NCBI GenBank assembly: GCA_009731375.1
Contig: BJOX01000315.1
Coordinates: 42,309-106,308, forward strand
Length of the DNA stretch: 64,000 bases
Direction of reading: 5' to 3'
From: Paulinella micropora
Lineage: Eukaryota; Cercozoa; Imbricatea; Euglyphida
In this document: positions 1 to 13,707 of the stretch, in pieces
Numbering within the stretch: position 1 is the stretch's first letter
Layout: each line of letters starts with the position of its first letter
Notes under the pieces: model-generated
Database searches by the model: none
What the model saw: the letters and a program-made list of their open reading frames with translations, nothing else
Told to the model about the DNA's origin: nothing
Program-made: the position numbers and the translations under genes

Positions 1-2
1 GT

Positions 3-386
3 CACCCTCCCAGTGCGTGCTCTGCACCGCCTGAACCCCCTGGAGAAGATTTTGCTCATGTTCACCCTTACGAAGACCTTTCGGGCCTCCTCGAAAAGAA
101 GAGTCCAAAAGTGCACGTCCATCCGGACTACAAGTCGCAACCCGGCATTATCAACCTGGATTCCACCCACTGTGTTGACGCCGAGACATACTCCCATTTT
201 GTCCATCGGACAAGAAGTGCCCCGAAAGAACCAACCGAAAGAAGAAAACGCCTGGTATTGCCATCAACACCAAGCGAATGGAAAGGCATTGAAGATGAAC
301 TCCAATCCGCACTCCCTCTCATCCTCAGATTGCCTTTTTCTTCAACGTCCTCCTCTTCTTTTTTCCAGAACACAGTCTATCCGTGA
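3..386 (+). CDS. Open reading frame entering from the left edge, unrecognised
   Basis: The frame is open from base 3 to a stop at 386, about 127 residues. Up to about base 335 the composition looks protein-like, with a His/Pro/Asp-rich start and a basic stretch followed by EWKGIEDELQSAL. The last 50 bases overlap a dispersed repeat that recurs inverted near 61.7 kb, so the 3' end may be repeat rather than gene. The EWKGIEDEL segment is the sort found in retroelement polyproteins, but I cannot place it in a family. It may be the tail of an exon or retroelement whose body lies outside the window. Confidence 0.3.
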   Translation, partial: HPPSACSAPPEPPGEDFAHVHPYEDLSGLLEKKSPKVHVHPDYKSQPGIINLDSTHCVDAETYSHFVHRTRSAPKEPTERRKRLVLPSTPSEWKGIEDELQSALPLILRLPFSSTSSSSFFQNTVYP

Positions 387-475
387 TTCCCATCCCGGAC
401 ACATGCACAGTACACAAATTACTGTTTGATGTGAAACGTTCCTTTGCAAGGACTACATTCCTTTTGCGACATTTC

Positions 476-482
<7 letters not shown>
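305..482 (+). repeat. Dispersed repeat Q, copy 1
   Basis: The stretch from ATTGCCTTTTTCTTC to the TATC array is matched in inverse orientation at about 61561-61735, including the segments around AACACAGTCTA and ACATGCACAGTACACAAATT. Both copies join a GATA/TATC array directly. The element type is unknown. Confidence 0.7.
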
Positions 483-513
<31 letters not shown>

Positions 514-516
514 TTT

Positions 517-549
<33 letters not shown>

Positions 550-563
550 ATATCTATCTATCT
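477..563 (+). repeat. (TATC)n microsatellite
   Basis: Tetranucleotide array with a few interruptions. It abuts repeat Q. Confidence 0.95.
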
Positions 564-674
564 AAGAGATGAATGGACTAGATAGAATAATTGACAAGTT
601 ATAGAGAAACAAACATGGGTGACGGACCATGGTCATTGCCGATTTTGACCAGGAGGGCCGGCACCTAATGCAGA

Positions 675-1213
<539 letters not shown>

Positions 1214-1271
1214 CACCTGTGTAGGCTTTGCATTGGCCACCTCAGCCGCTATCTCTTCCCAAGACTCTTCC

Positions 1272-1274
<3 letters not shown>

Positions 1275-1314
<40 letters not shown>

Positions 1315-1323
1315 CACACACAC
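1275..1323 (+). repeat. (CA)n microsatellite
   Basis: CA dinucleotide run with one CG interruption. Confidence 0.95.
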
Positions 1324-1384
1324 CAACACCAACACATCCATATATGTAAACATCATACGCACATACATGCATCCATGACTATTT

Positions 1385-1490
<106 letters not shown>

Positions 1491-1634
1491 CATCATTCCA
1501 CCGTCTGGGTCCACCAGTTTTAGTCCATTATCATTCACCTACACATCCATACATATGCAAGTTTATCGTTTACCTACACATCCATGCATATGCATGTTTT
1601 GTCGTATAAATATTTATAATCGGATGGATAAATG

Positions 1635-1747
<113 letters not shown>

Positions 1748-1900
1748 CTATGCCAACCGGGTTGTGCGATGCAGTCACCATGACTCCCACAGCCACACAG
1801 GCCTACACACATATATACAAAACATACAAAACACACCATACATGCGATTTCGAAGTAGATACTTGTTGATAGGTTTCACCCGCGTAACTAGATATTTAAT

Positions 1901-1901
<1 letters not shown>

Positions 1902-1934
<33 letters not shown>

Positions 1935-1963
1935 CGTATACGTATATACATATATATACATAT

Positions 1964-2029
<66 letters not shown>

Positions 2030-2130
2030 GTATACATATACACACACACATATATATATATATACATATACATATTCATATACATATTCATATACATATA
2101 CATATACGTATATATATACATATACATATG

Positions 2131-2202
<72 letters not shown>

Positions 2203-2246
2203 TGTACATATACATATACATATGCATACATATACATACATATATT
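1902..2246 (+). repeat. (CATATA)n hexanucleotide array
   Basis: TA run passing into a long CATATA array with CGTATA, CATATT and CACACA variants. Open frames on both strands are repeat translations. Confidence 0.95.
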
Positions 2247-2451
2247 TTGTTCAAAAGTTTACCGTTCCCCCGCACAACTAGACACTTGTCAAAAAGTTTA
2301 CCGCTTTTTCCGCGGTGGTCCGGCCGAGGCCTTTGGAAAGCGAACGAACAGCCGCCAGCATCCCCATCCGAAGACACACCTATATTAGGTATGTATGCAT
2401 GTATGCATATAGGTGTGAGTGAAGAATAAAAAAGAAGCAAGAAAGGAAGAG

Positions 2452-2475
2452 TATGTGTGTGTATGTGTGTGTGTG

Positions 2476-2544
<69 letters not shown>

Positions 2545-2547
2545 GCG
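2452..2547 (+). repeat. (GT)n then (GA)n microsatellite
   Basis: A GT run adjoins about 70 bp of GA. Bases 2247-2451 and 2548-2775 around it are unique sequence with a 10-base gap at 2665-2674. I see no gene there. Confidence 0.9.
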
Positions 2548-2775
2548 CAGCTATTTTGGCGCAGCGGAGGTGGCAGTCCAGCAGGCGGAGACGACAGACA
2601 GCTTACGTTACAGACGAAACAACCAACGTGCAGACACTCAAACAAGCAAGAGATACATGTTGATNNNNNNNNNNAGGAACGACGCGTCGTAACGGAATCC
2701 AGCAGTTCCATATTCGTACTACACAGACACGCAGCGAATTTTATTCATATCCAAACAAACAAGCCATGAATAACT

Positions 2776-3180
2776 AGAGCGCGGTGGTTTTGCTCATGAC
2801 TTGTTTTTACTTAACTGTACAGACGTGGAGTGGATTTTAGTTATATCAAAACACAAGCAAGCCATGCTAAAGGCGCGCTGCTCTTGGTCATGGGGCGTTC
2901 TAGTTGACGAGGGATAAAGAATTGATGGTTCCATGGGGCTAGGTTCTAAAGCCCGTTCTACATCACCCAGAATTCCGGGTTTCTGGTGCCACTCTCTGGG
3001 TTTGCTTCGTAAAAAGCCTGGCATGTGGTTCCACTTTCACACCCAGAACACAGAAATCTGGGTGGTGTAGAACCGGACCTAAGATTTCTCATATTTGGCG
3101 CCGGGTTATGGAGTCACGCGTTCTAAAAGTGTATAATTCACACATCAAGCGGTCTCGCTATCGGCCCATGCTTTGTCAGA
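2776..3180 (+). other. Unique sequence containing an imperfect foldback
   Basis: No convincing gene. GTTCTACATCACCCAGA at about 2955 and a near reverse complement, TCTGGGTGGTGTAGAAC, at about 3056 form an inverted repeat around roughly 90 bp. The short minus-strand frame here (2794-3024) runs through one arm and is probably chance. Confidence 0.45.
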
Positions 3181-3836
<656 letters not shown>

Positions 3837-3861
3837 NCAGGCTCGCTGCAAATCGAATTTG

Positions 3862-3862
<1 letters not shown>

Positions 3863-3934
<72 letters not shown>

Positions 3935-3953
3935 CATATGTATATGTATATGC

Positions 3954-3989
<36 letters not shown>

Positions 3990-4003
3990 GTATGTATATG
4001 TGA
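3863..4003 (+). repeat. (TATATG)n hexanucleotide array
   Basis: About 23 units with TGCATA and TGTGTA variants. This is the reverse complement of the CATATA unit at 1.9-2.2 kb. Confidence 0.95.
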
Positions 4004-4210
4004 GTTATTACGTAGAACGATCCATGATGTGATGCTCTTCGTTCTTAGCCAGGCGGGCAGATAGATACATAGATAGTCGAATCAAGGTTCGGACAGATAC
4101 ACAAAGACACCTTGGCTAGGTTGGTTGGGTGCGCCTCGAGCAGCTTGTGAATCTACAAACACAGATTACACATATGCAATTATATGCATCTAAGTGTGTG
4201 TACATGTTAC

Positions 4211-4211
<1 letters not shown>

Positions 4212-4261
<50 letters not shown>

Positions 4262-4381
4262 NNNNNNNNNNNNNNNNNNNNNNNNNNNNNNNNNNNNNNN
4301 NNNNNNNNNNNNNNNNNNNNNNNNNNNNNNNNNNNNNNNNNNNNNNNNNNNNNNNNNNNNNNNNCCCCCCCCCCCCCCCCC
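4212..4381 (+). repeat. Poly-C tract interrupted by a 103-base gap
   Basis: About 50 C residues, N at 4262-4364, then about 17 more C. The true length is unknown. Flanks 4004-4211 and 4382-4634 hold no gene I can support. Confidence 0.9.
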
Positions 4382-4633
4382 TCCCCCAACCCTAGCCCAT
4401 GCAAATATTCAAAAAAATAATGATAACGAAAACAGACGGATCTAACTATCTGTCTACCTGTCTGTCTAACTACCTACCAACTAACCTCTCTACCTACCTA
4501 AATATATCTATTTCGCTGTCGGTGTGCTGTGGACCCCCTTACCTTTTCTTGTAAGATCATCACCCAATTATCTTCTTTTGTAAGATCAAGCATCTATCTA
4601 TCGACTGCCTGTGTGTTCGTCTAGCTATTTACA

Positions 4634-4634
<1 letters not shown>

Positions 4635-4669
<35 letters not shown>

Positions 4670-4792
4670 GTATATATATATGTATATATATATGTATATT
4701 ATTTATATATATATGTATATATATATGTATATTATATATATATGCATATACATACATATATATATAATATATATACATATATATATATATAA
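4635..4792 (+). repeat. (TA)n / (TATATATG)n array
   Basis: Low-complexity TA-rich array with TG and TTA interruptions. Confidence 0.93.
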
Positions 4793-4919
4793 GGACCTCG
4801 TGGCCTGCTTGAGCGAAGTCTGGCTCTGCCATGGTCACTGCGCAAGACAATCAAACGCAGAGTATTATATAATATAACACGTGGAGTAGTACATAACATA
4901 TTCCCAAAAATTCCCTCTT

Positions 4920-5835
4920 TTTGTAGTTAGGTTGGTTAGATAGAAAGGAGATAGGTAGTACGTACGTAAGTATGTATGCAGGCAGATAGGTAGGTAGCAG
5001 GTAGCTAGCTATGTGCGTAGGTAGGTACGTAGGTGCACGTGCGAAAGTACGCATGTACTTAGTGGGTAAGAAAGTACGAAGGTACATAGGTATGTAGGTT
5101 CATAGCTAGCTAGAGCTAGCAAGCCAGATAGGTATGTGGTTGGTTGGTTGGTAGGTTGGTAGGTAGGTTGGTAGGTTGGTAGGGATGTAGGTAGGGAGGT
5201 AGGTAGGTAGGAAGTAGGAGGTAGGAGCTAGGAGGTAGGTAGGTTGGATGGTTGGTTGGTAAAGAGGTAGTTAGGCGAGAAGATAAATAAATAGACAGGC
5301 ACGTAGGAAGGATACATGTAGTTAGGTATTAGGCGAGTAGGTTAGTATGTATGTAGAAGGAAGGTCGGCAGCTGGGTAGGTAGGTATGCAGGCAAGTAGG
5401 CAGGTACATATTACTCATATTCAGTGGGAAGTTCGTTCCCTATAGAAAGGTCGGTAGTTAGGTAGAGATGTAGGCTCATAGACAGGTAAGTAGGTATGTG
5501 GGCAAGTAAATCGGTACGTAGGAAGGAAGGAAGGAAGGAAGGAAGGAAGGAAGGAAGGAAGGAAGGAAGGAAGGAAGGAAGGAAGGAAGGAAGGAAGGAA
5601 GGAAGGGGGGAAGGAAGGAAGGAAGGAAGGAAGGAAGGCAGGAAGGCAGGAAGGCAGGAAGGCAAGAAGGAAGGAAGGACGGAAGGACGGAAGGAAGGAA
5701 GGAAGGAAGGAAGGAAGGAAGGAAGGAAGGAAGGAATGATCTAGGTAGTTTGGTATTCAAGTGGGCAGGTAGTAAGTAAGTAAGTGGTAAGTAAGTAGGC
5801 AGGTATGTAGGTAGATATAGGTGGGTAGTGCAGGT
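4920..5835 (+). repeat. Degenerate GTAG-type tetranucleotide field with a (GGAA)n core
   Basis: Most of this segment is GTAG/GTTG/GGTA-like tetranucleotides with substitutions, read as an old decayed array. 5521-5736 is a nearly pure GGAA array with GGCA and GGAC variants. Confidence 0.85.
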
Positions 5836-6099
5836 TCCGTCAATCTCTTTGAATTGCCAAAAAACGGGCGCGCTTTGGCATTAGTTGGGCCCTTCTTGGC
5901 ATTAAATTTGGCGCGCTCTCTCTTCTAGATTCTTCTTATTTTCTTTTAGAGAAACAATTCGTACAATCATAACTCATGGAGAAACTGCTGACAGCTATTG
6001 CCTAAAGCAAATCGCTGACCGAGGCAGTGACCAGTGTCTGGGGTGTCGTTATTTAACTGTTATTAATATATATCGAGTTCGGCGTTGCGGGCCTGGTTA

Positions 6100-6475
6100 A
6101 TTGAGAAGTATTTCTTAAGTTATATTTTGAATTGGCTTAGTTTGGTTATGTGGAAGATATTATCGGTTAATTTGTTGTAGATTTTATCATTACTTTGCAC
6201 AAAATGTGTGTCGTTTCTATCTATGCACAGTTTACGTTTTAGGGAGTATCGGGTTCGATGGGTATGCTTGGTGGTCGTACTCGTATACTTGCTATCATGC
6301 ATAGGTTGGTTTTTTATTTGTGTTGAGTGTCTGTAAAGTATGATGCAAAGAAAGCGAGGGTATTATCACAAAAAATTAAAGTTATGTTTGAGTTTATGTA
6401 TGAGTTTGTCATAAAAACCGTATCATAAGCCTTGGAAAGGTCTATGTAGAGAGCGAGGACAATATCATGATTGTT
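6100..6475 (-). pseudogene. Non-LTR (LINE-type) reverse transcriptase relic
   Basis: Reading the minus strand from about 6470 gives HDIVLALYIDLSKAYDTVF. This is the A-motif block of LINE reverse transcriptases, which normally reads hydrophobic-x-DLSKAFDTV. After the block the frame shifts to DKLIHKLKHNF and meets stops. A further open stretch, 6302-6120, may be degraded downstream sequence. No YADD-type motif is visible and the flanks are simple repeat, so this is a short broken fragment. What is seen is the motif. Assignment to the LINE class follows from it, but the clade cannot be told. Confidence 0.55.
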
Positions 6476-6551
6476 TTTATGTGTTATTATTTTTATGTGT
6501 TATTATTTTATTCATGATTGTTTGTATAGTCATAGTCGTAGATGAGTCACG

Positions 6552-6902
6552 TCCTCTCACCTCTCCTCTCCTCTCTCTCCCCTCTCCTCTCTCTCCCCTC
6601 TCCTCTCCTCCCCTCTCCTCCCCTCTCCTCTCCTCTACTCTCCTCTCCTCTCATCTCTTCTCCTCTCTCTCCTCTCCTCTGCTCTCTCCTCTCCTGTCTC
6701 CTCTCCTGTCTCCTCTCCTCTCTCCTCTCTCCTCTCTCCTCTCCTCTCTCCTCTCCTCTCCCCTCTCCTCTCCTCTCTCCTCTCCTCTCTCCTCTCCTCT
6801 CNNNNNNNNNNTCCCCTCCCCTCCCCTCTCCTCTCCTCTCCTCTGTCCTCTCTCCTCTCCTCTCCTCTCCTCTGTCCTCTCTCCTCTCCTTTCCCTCTCC
6901 CA
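6552..6902 (+). repeat. (CTCTC)n pyrimidine tract
   Basis: Pure C/T stretch of CCTCT-like units over 350 bp, with a 10-base gap at 6802-6811. Such polypurine/polypyrimidine tracts can form triplex DNA. Confidence 0.93.
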
Positions 6903-7072
6903 GTTAAGATTGCAAATATAGTATATTTCTTAGAGTCGGGCAGTCCTCTCTCTCTTCCAAGATTGTAAGTACAGCAAATCTCTTTCCTTATTTTGAGAGG
7001 TCTTAAAATGAGAAAACCCATTGATACTTTTGGGGAAAATCCTAGCCTCCCCTCCCACGGCTCCCTACACGG

Positions 7073-7465
<393 letters not shown>

Positions 7466-7677
7466 GGATCGTGTTGTCTGATATCCTTATCGCCGATAAA
7501 GCAAAAGAACCTCATACTTTCCGATTTATATAATACTTTCTGCCTCCACTCTTGTGTTGAAGCTGTAGTTAGGGTAAAAACATAAATTTAATGCGGTTAT
7601 GACAGCAAAATCTGCATCATTTCCGGGTTATTATAAGAAAAAACAGTTATCTCTCATAGCCTAGCCTAGCCCAGCCT

Positions 7678-8024
<347 letters not shown>

Positions 8025-8025
<1 letters not shown>

Positions 8026-9415
8026 TCCAGTTACATCAACGAAAGAAACCCTAAACATTTTCCACGTTTAATGTTCCTTGATCGTTGAGTATTATCCTTT
8101 TACCTATCATATCTTACCCCTTCTCTCTTCCCATTAATATTTTAGGACTGTAATATTTTTATATCTTGATATTTTATTACGTTAATATCATGATTTTAAT
8201 ACCTCAATATTATTTATTATTTTATCATTTTACTATCTCATTATTTTATCATCTTGTGCTTAATATCTTTAATATTCTTATTATTTTTAATAATTTCGAT
8301 TAGTCTCAGCCCGTGCCACGGTGATCTTTAAAAGAAAACTAGTGTTTCGGAAAGTTGCGTTAAAACTGGAAGAAAAAAAAAAGTTGAAAAAAAAAAGTGA
8401 AGTTTCAGTGACCCAGCGAGAAAGTCACGGTGGCCTCACTGCGGCAAAACTTCACTCATTTTTCCCGGCCCGCAGGGGCGATCGGTGATACAATAATATT
8501 CATCATAACTGAAAGTGTCCGTTTTCATAGGCGCGGCCCGCGGCTCGGTACTCTATTATATATTATAGTAGGCCGCTCACAGACATAAATTATAACTTCA
8601 TAATAAACAAGAAATTTCCGTTCTATCTCTTCAAGTTTCAGTGCTTCCCACTCAGATCCTACCGGGTCACCTGGCAAGTATATATTTTATTAAAAAAGAC
8701 GTAAATTACATATGTTTTTTGTTAACTTGATATTTATTCAGTTACATATATATTACACAATATTTTTTTAGTAGTCTAATTTATTTATTTATTTATTTAT
8801 TCAACTTATTTATTACATATGTATTTATTTATTTATTTACCTGTATTTCTTTTATTTTAGAGTTTAATAATATTTTATTTTATTTTATTTTATTTTTTCA
8901 AGTTTATATTAATATTAATAACAACTGAGTTTTTATTAATATATTGACTCGAACTTCAAGTACTACAAAAAATGCCGAACTCAGGCCGCTTCAAGTACTA
9001 CAAAAAATGTCGGAAAGCCTGAACGCTTGCCACATTTTGTAGAGCTGAAAGCGAAGCATGTAAGAAGGCGAACATCATACGGAAATGCCATCAACAATGT
9101 TCCTCAATAATACCATCTTAGGGAAAAAANNNNNNNNNNTTTTATTAATAACTGAAGGTGAAATACTTGCCGCTCGGGTAAGTTTAATATTGCACAAGTA
9201 CTATCTTATTATTATTCGAATTCACTTAAACAATTAGTAGCAAGTTGCTAAGCGTTGAACAGTAAGAATAGTGCAATATTTTCTACCATGCTAAGCGTTG
9301 AAAAGTTATGAAAACTCTTTTGTCTGTGGCCCAAACGTGAGAGTGTCCTGTTAACAGGGACTACGACTATGAACTTTGGCACTGTGCTACATCATTATTG
9401 GCCTCAACTTATTGC

Positions 9416-9417
<2 letters not shown>
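8025..9417 (+). other. AT-rich gene-free stretch
   Basis: No long frame and no domain seen. It contains short ATTT/TATTT runs around 8780-8900 and a direct repeat of CTTCAAGTACTACAAAAAATG (21 bp) at about 8956 and 8990. There is a 10-base gap at 9130-9139. It may be decayed mobile-element sequence. Confidence 0.5.
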
Positions 9418-9839
<422 letters not shown>

Positions 9840-9866
9840 AGATCATGTCGGTCTGCGCGGCCTGGC

Positions 9867-9991
9867 CTCGGGCGAGGGTTGTGTGGAAATGTGAAGGACT
9901 CGGGCGAGGGTTGTGTGGAAATGTGAAGGACTCGGGCGAGGGTTGCGTGGAAATGTGAAGGACTCGGGCGAGGGTTGTGTGGAAATGTGAA
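9867..9991 (+). repeat. 32-bp minisatellite, four copies
   Basis: Four head-to-tail copies starting at 9867, 9899, 9931 and 9963. The unit begins CTCGGGCGAGGGTTGTGTGG and ends AAATGTGAAGGA, with one substitution among copies. It lies about 160 bp beyond the stop codon of the transporter gene, in its probable 3' region. Confidence 0.92.
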
Positions 9992-10022
9992 ACGGAGACG
10001 CGGTGATTCAATGTTGACATTA

Positions 10023-10128
<106 letters not shown>

Positions 10129-10153
10129 ACCAGTACCAGTACCACTACCACTA

Positions 10154-10942
10154 CTAAGAAGGCGCAGAGACTGGCGCAGGTTTCCGCTCAAAGTCCGTGG
10201 CAGTGGGGCTTGGCTGGGCAGGCGGTTCCTGCATGCTGTGGGCTGTCCAGGGCCCTTCTCCCTTGTGCTTCATGGTGCGAACGTGCAATGCTAACCTCCA
10301 CCCGAAGACGATGATAAGGGCGAAGTGAGGGAGATACATGGCTAAGTAGTACGCCGTCCCATATTCAGCATATTTCAAACTGGCAATTAGAATGGCAGGA
10401 ACATAGACTACCACGAAGGTGAGAATGGAGGCCTTTGCCATGAAGCGGAAGTCATGGCAAGCTGCTAAGGCAGTGCGAAGAAGTTGGAACAGCATCTGCA
10501 GCCCCACTACTGGCCCAAACACCCGGAAAACCTCTGCAAGACCCTCGGGCGGGAAAAAGATCGAGGCGAAGGTAAAAGCGCAGTTGGTAGTTGAGGCATA
10601 GACGCAGGCACTCTGACCGTACTCGAAAGCGATCGGGGCTTGGAAAAGAACGGAGACGACAATGGCTTGTACCATCAAGCAGATAGTAAAGCCGGCAAAG
10701 ATGAATAAGGCGATGCGAAACTTTGTGTACTCTCCGGTAGCTATGTAGCTTGCCGCGGCAACTTTCATGGTCAGCATCATACCAACCATGTACGAGGGCC
10801 CAAAGCTCCAGTACGCCGCTTGGAGCGCAGAGAGCTGGTAAGCGATTTCAAAGCTATGCACGGCCGCGATGTAGATCGTGATGGTGAGGGAGAGTTGGAC
10901 AGCCAAGTCCACGCACATGAGATCGAGCCCTTCACTAGCCAC
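10154..10942 (-). CDS. MATE-like transporter, exon G (C-terminal half)
   Basis: Last exon, 262 codons plus TAG stop. It begins after acceptor CATAGGAG in phase 0 and encodes about seven hydrophobic segments. The pattern fits the second half of MATE (multidrug and toxic compound extrusion) transporters: an opening EGLDLMCVDLAVQLS helix, a YQLSALQAAYWSFG helix, then a helix ending LTMKVAAASYIATGEY. MATE proteins have a comparable small-residue helix followed by LGAGN at this point. The tail of about 45 residues is polar and Pro-rich and probably cytosolic. MATE proteins exchange organic cations for H+ or Na+ across plasma or vacuolar membranes. The substrate here is unknown. The family call rests on topology and motif rhythm, not a database match. 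A related flippase of the MOP group is the main alternative. Confidence 0.6.
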   Translation of the reverse strand: MASEGLDLMCVDLAVQLSLTITIYIAAVHSFEIAYQLSALQAAYWSFGPSYMVGMMLTMKVAAASYIATGEYTKFRIALFIFAGFTICLMVQAIVVSVLFQAPIAFEYGQSACVYASTTNCAFTFASIFFPPEGLAEVFRVFGPVVGLQMLFQLLRTALAACHDFRFMAKASILTFVVVYVPAILIASLKYAEYGTAYYLAMYLPHFALIIVFGWRLALHVRTMKHKGEGPWTAHSMQEPPAQPSPTATDFERKPAPVSAPS

Positions 10943-11039
10943 CTCCTATGTATACATACATAATAATTATCAGAGCACATAGAAAACAGGAGGATGGAAA
11001 CATATAGAAGAAAATCCACAGGTATTGATGTTGGCAAAC

Positions 11040-11492
11040 CTTCAAGAGTTGAAGAAAGCCCTTTCTGGAGCCCTCGGGATCCTGTTTCTGTTTTGCTTGC
11101 AGCCCTACGGTCTTGTCGCTGCCATCGGTTGTACAAAACAGGCATCGAAGCTGGTACTTCTCCCGTTCTGCCCGGGACAGGAGAAAGAACAAGAAGAAAC
11201 ACAGGGCTGTGATCCAGTCCGCCGTACCATATGAAATTCCCAGCACAGTCAGGGTTGGTATTGAACTGTCGCCACTTGCTTCGACCACAGGCGCGTGTAA
11301 CGAAGACACTCCCTTGGGTTTCAAACCGAACCAAATTGCCAGCGGCACAACTGCACCGATGATCATGGGGATCAGGTAACCCAGTATCTGCCCTGTCCCT
11401 ATGAAGAAGCCAAGAAGGCCTCTGATCGTGAACTGAGGCAGCCAGGAGGCAGAGATGATCAGCCAGTACGAGCGCGCATGCGACAGCAACAC
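11040..11492 (-). CDS. MATE-like transporter, exon F
   Basis: 151 codons, phase 0 at both ends, with acceptor GATCCTTAG and donor GTTTGCC. It starts VLLSHARSYWLIISASWLPQ and continues with FTIRGLLGFFIGTGQ. This resembles the conserved MATE helix (YWRIRALSLPF, then RGxLRGLGDTR) before the middle of the protein. TVLGISYGTADWITALCFFL matches the GVAGAALATVIARW-type helix. A loop of about 35 polar residues (EREKYQL to QKQDPEG) follows the last helix and links the two halves. The next intron, 11039-10943, is only 97 nt and is ordinary sequence rather than microsatellite. Confidence 0.62.
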
Positions 11493-12109
<617 letters not shown>

Positions 12110-12223
12110 ATTGACCACTGAGCTCGGCATCAGGTTGCAGCCTGCATCGTAGATGCTTTCATGGTTGCCTCCTGAAGGGTTTAACAAGGCCTTCGCAGTC
12201 GTGTCATCCATGGCAAGAATCAC
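12110..12223 (-). CDS. MATE-like transporter, exon E
   Basis: 38 codons, phase 0 on both sides, acceptor CAAATATAG and donor GTCCTATC. The peptide starts VILAMDDTTAKALLNPSGG and ends NLMPSSVVN. It fits the loop-plus-helix before the YWLI segment of exon F. Both flanking introns are microsatellite. Confidence 0.6.
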
Positions 12224-12383
<160 letters not shown>

Positions 12384-12455
12384 CATGATGATGAAAGCAA
12401 CGATAGCACAGATCGCGCCGCCGATGACGGAAATGTGCAGTAGCTGGTTTAGTTC
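12384..12455 (-). CDS. MATE-like transporter, exon D
   Basis: 24 codons, phase 0, between two tetranucleotide introns. The acceptor CTATCTACCAG is the repeat with two changed bases. The peptide runs from ELNQLLHISVIGG to AFIIM and is a membrane helix. Joined to exon C it gives a VRVGYALASS...ELNQLL...helix pattern like the VSTRVGNALGAGN...A...helix segment of MATE proteins. Confidence 0.63.
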
Positions 12456-12459
12456 CTGG

Positions 12460-12541
<82 letters not shown>

Positions 12542-12542
12542 C
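12456..12542 (-). other. Intron C-D, an almost pure (TATC)n intron of 87 nt
   Basis: Donor GTATCTATC and acceptor TATCTACCAG. Every base between is the TATC unit. The array itself supplies the pyrimidine-rich tract. Confidence 0.68.
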
Positions 12543-12611
12543 GTGGTAGCGAGATGAAGCCAGCGCGTAGCCTACGCGGACAGTCATGGAATCCTCCAGG
12601 AACGCAAAGAC
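12543..12611 (-). CDS. MATE-like transporter, exon C
   Basis: 23 codons, phase 0, acceptor TTTTTCCCTCAG (a normal polypyrimidine acceptor) and donor GTATCTATC. The peptide starts VFAFLEDSMTVRVGYALASS. The VRVGYAL stretch is the best single match to the MATE VRVGNALG signature, though the Asn-Ala-Leu-Gly residues are not all kept. Confidence 0.65.
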
Positions 12612-12676
12612 CTGAGGGAAAAAGCGTAAGCATTTGTGCGTAATGTAGGTATGTGTGTTTGAGTGTTTGTGGTGGT

Positions 12677-12736
<60 letters not shown>

Positions 12737-12857
12737 GAGGGNNNNNNNNNNNNNNNNNNNNNNNNNNNNNNNNNNNNNNNNNNNNNNNNNNNNNNNNNNN
12801 NNNNNNNNNNNNNNNNNNNNNNNNNNNNNNNNNNNNNNNNNNNNNAGAGAGAAAGAA

Positions 12858-12916
<59 letters not shown>

Positions 12917-12979
12917 AATAGGGCTCTTGTCCTCCCATTCAGATTATCTGAGACACAGACGATTGCATAGCATATAGAT

Positions 12980-13054
<75 letters not shown>

Positions 13055-13080
13055 GATAGATGGATAGACAGATAGATAGT

Positions 13081-13141
<61 letters not shown>

Positions 13142-13158
13142 GGATAGATAGTTTTGAC
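12612..13158 (-). other. Intron B-C with GATA, GA and poly-G repeats and a gap
   Basis: Donor GTCAAAACTATC. It contains (TATC)n at 12976-13152, (TC)n, a 104-base gap at 12742-12845 and a poly-G/C tract at 12674-12735 (G on the plus strand). The true length is unknown. Confidence 0.6.
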
Positions 13159-13233
13159 CTGTTTGATTGGTTCGAGGAAGGAGGCCATGGCAAGCTGGGC
13201 CGACCGGTCTTCCGGACTAAGCGCGGTCTGAAC
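13159..13233 (-). CDS. MATE-like transporter, exon B
   Basis: 25 codons, phase 0, acceptor ATAATGACATAG and donor GTCAAAAC. The peptide runs from [19 protein letters not shown] to EPIKQ. A soluble loop before the VFAFLED helix is likely. Confidence 0.58.
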
Positions 13234-13258
13234 CTATGTCATTATCATCATCATCATC

Positions 13259-13346
<88 letters not shown>

Positions 13347-13427
13347 AAATTATTATTATTATTATCATTATTACTATTATTATTATTATTATTATTATCA
13401 TTATTATTATTATCATTATCATTATCA

Positions 13428-13461
<34 letters not shown>

Positions 13462-13565
13462 CATTATTATTATTACTATTATTATTGTTATTATTGTTGT
13501 TAACACGTAGTACATCTATCTGTGTTGTTGGTATGTTTGTGTGTTTGTGTTTGTTTGGTTTGTTG

Positions 13566-13597
<32 letters not shown>

Positions 13598-13707
13598 GGT
13601 GGTGGTGTCGTTGTTGTTGTGGATAAACAATACCTTTTCCTGAATACATATGCGAACACACGCACACACACAAACACACACAAACAGACACACACACACA
13701 CAAACAC
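13234..13707 (-). other. Intron A-B of TAA, CAA and CAC repeats
   Basis: Begins GTGTTTGTGTGTG and passes through (CAA/CAC)n and about 265 nt of (AAT)n with ATG variants before acceptor GACATAG. Asn-rich and Ile-rich frames here are repeat translations. Confidence 0.6.

Noticed and set aside
13234-13699. Asn-rich 'prion-like' frame
   Set aside because: (AAT)n translation lying between two transporter exons, and better explained as intron.
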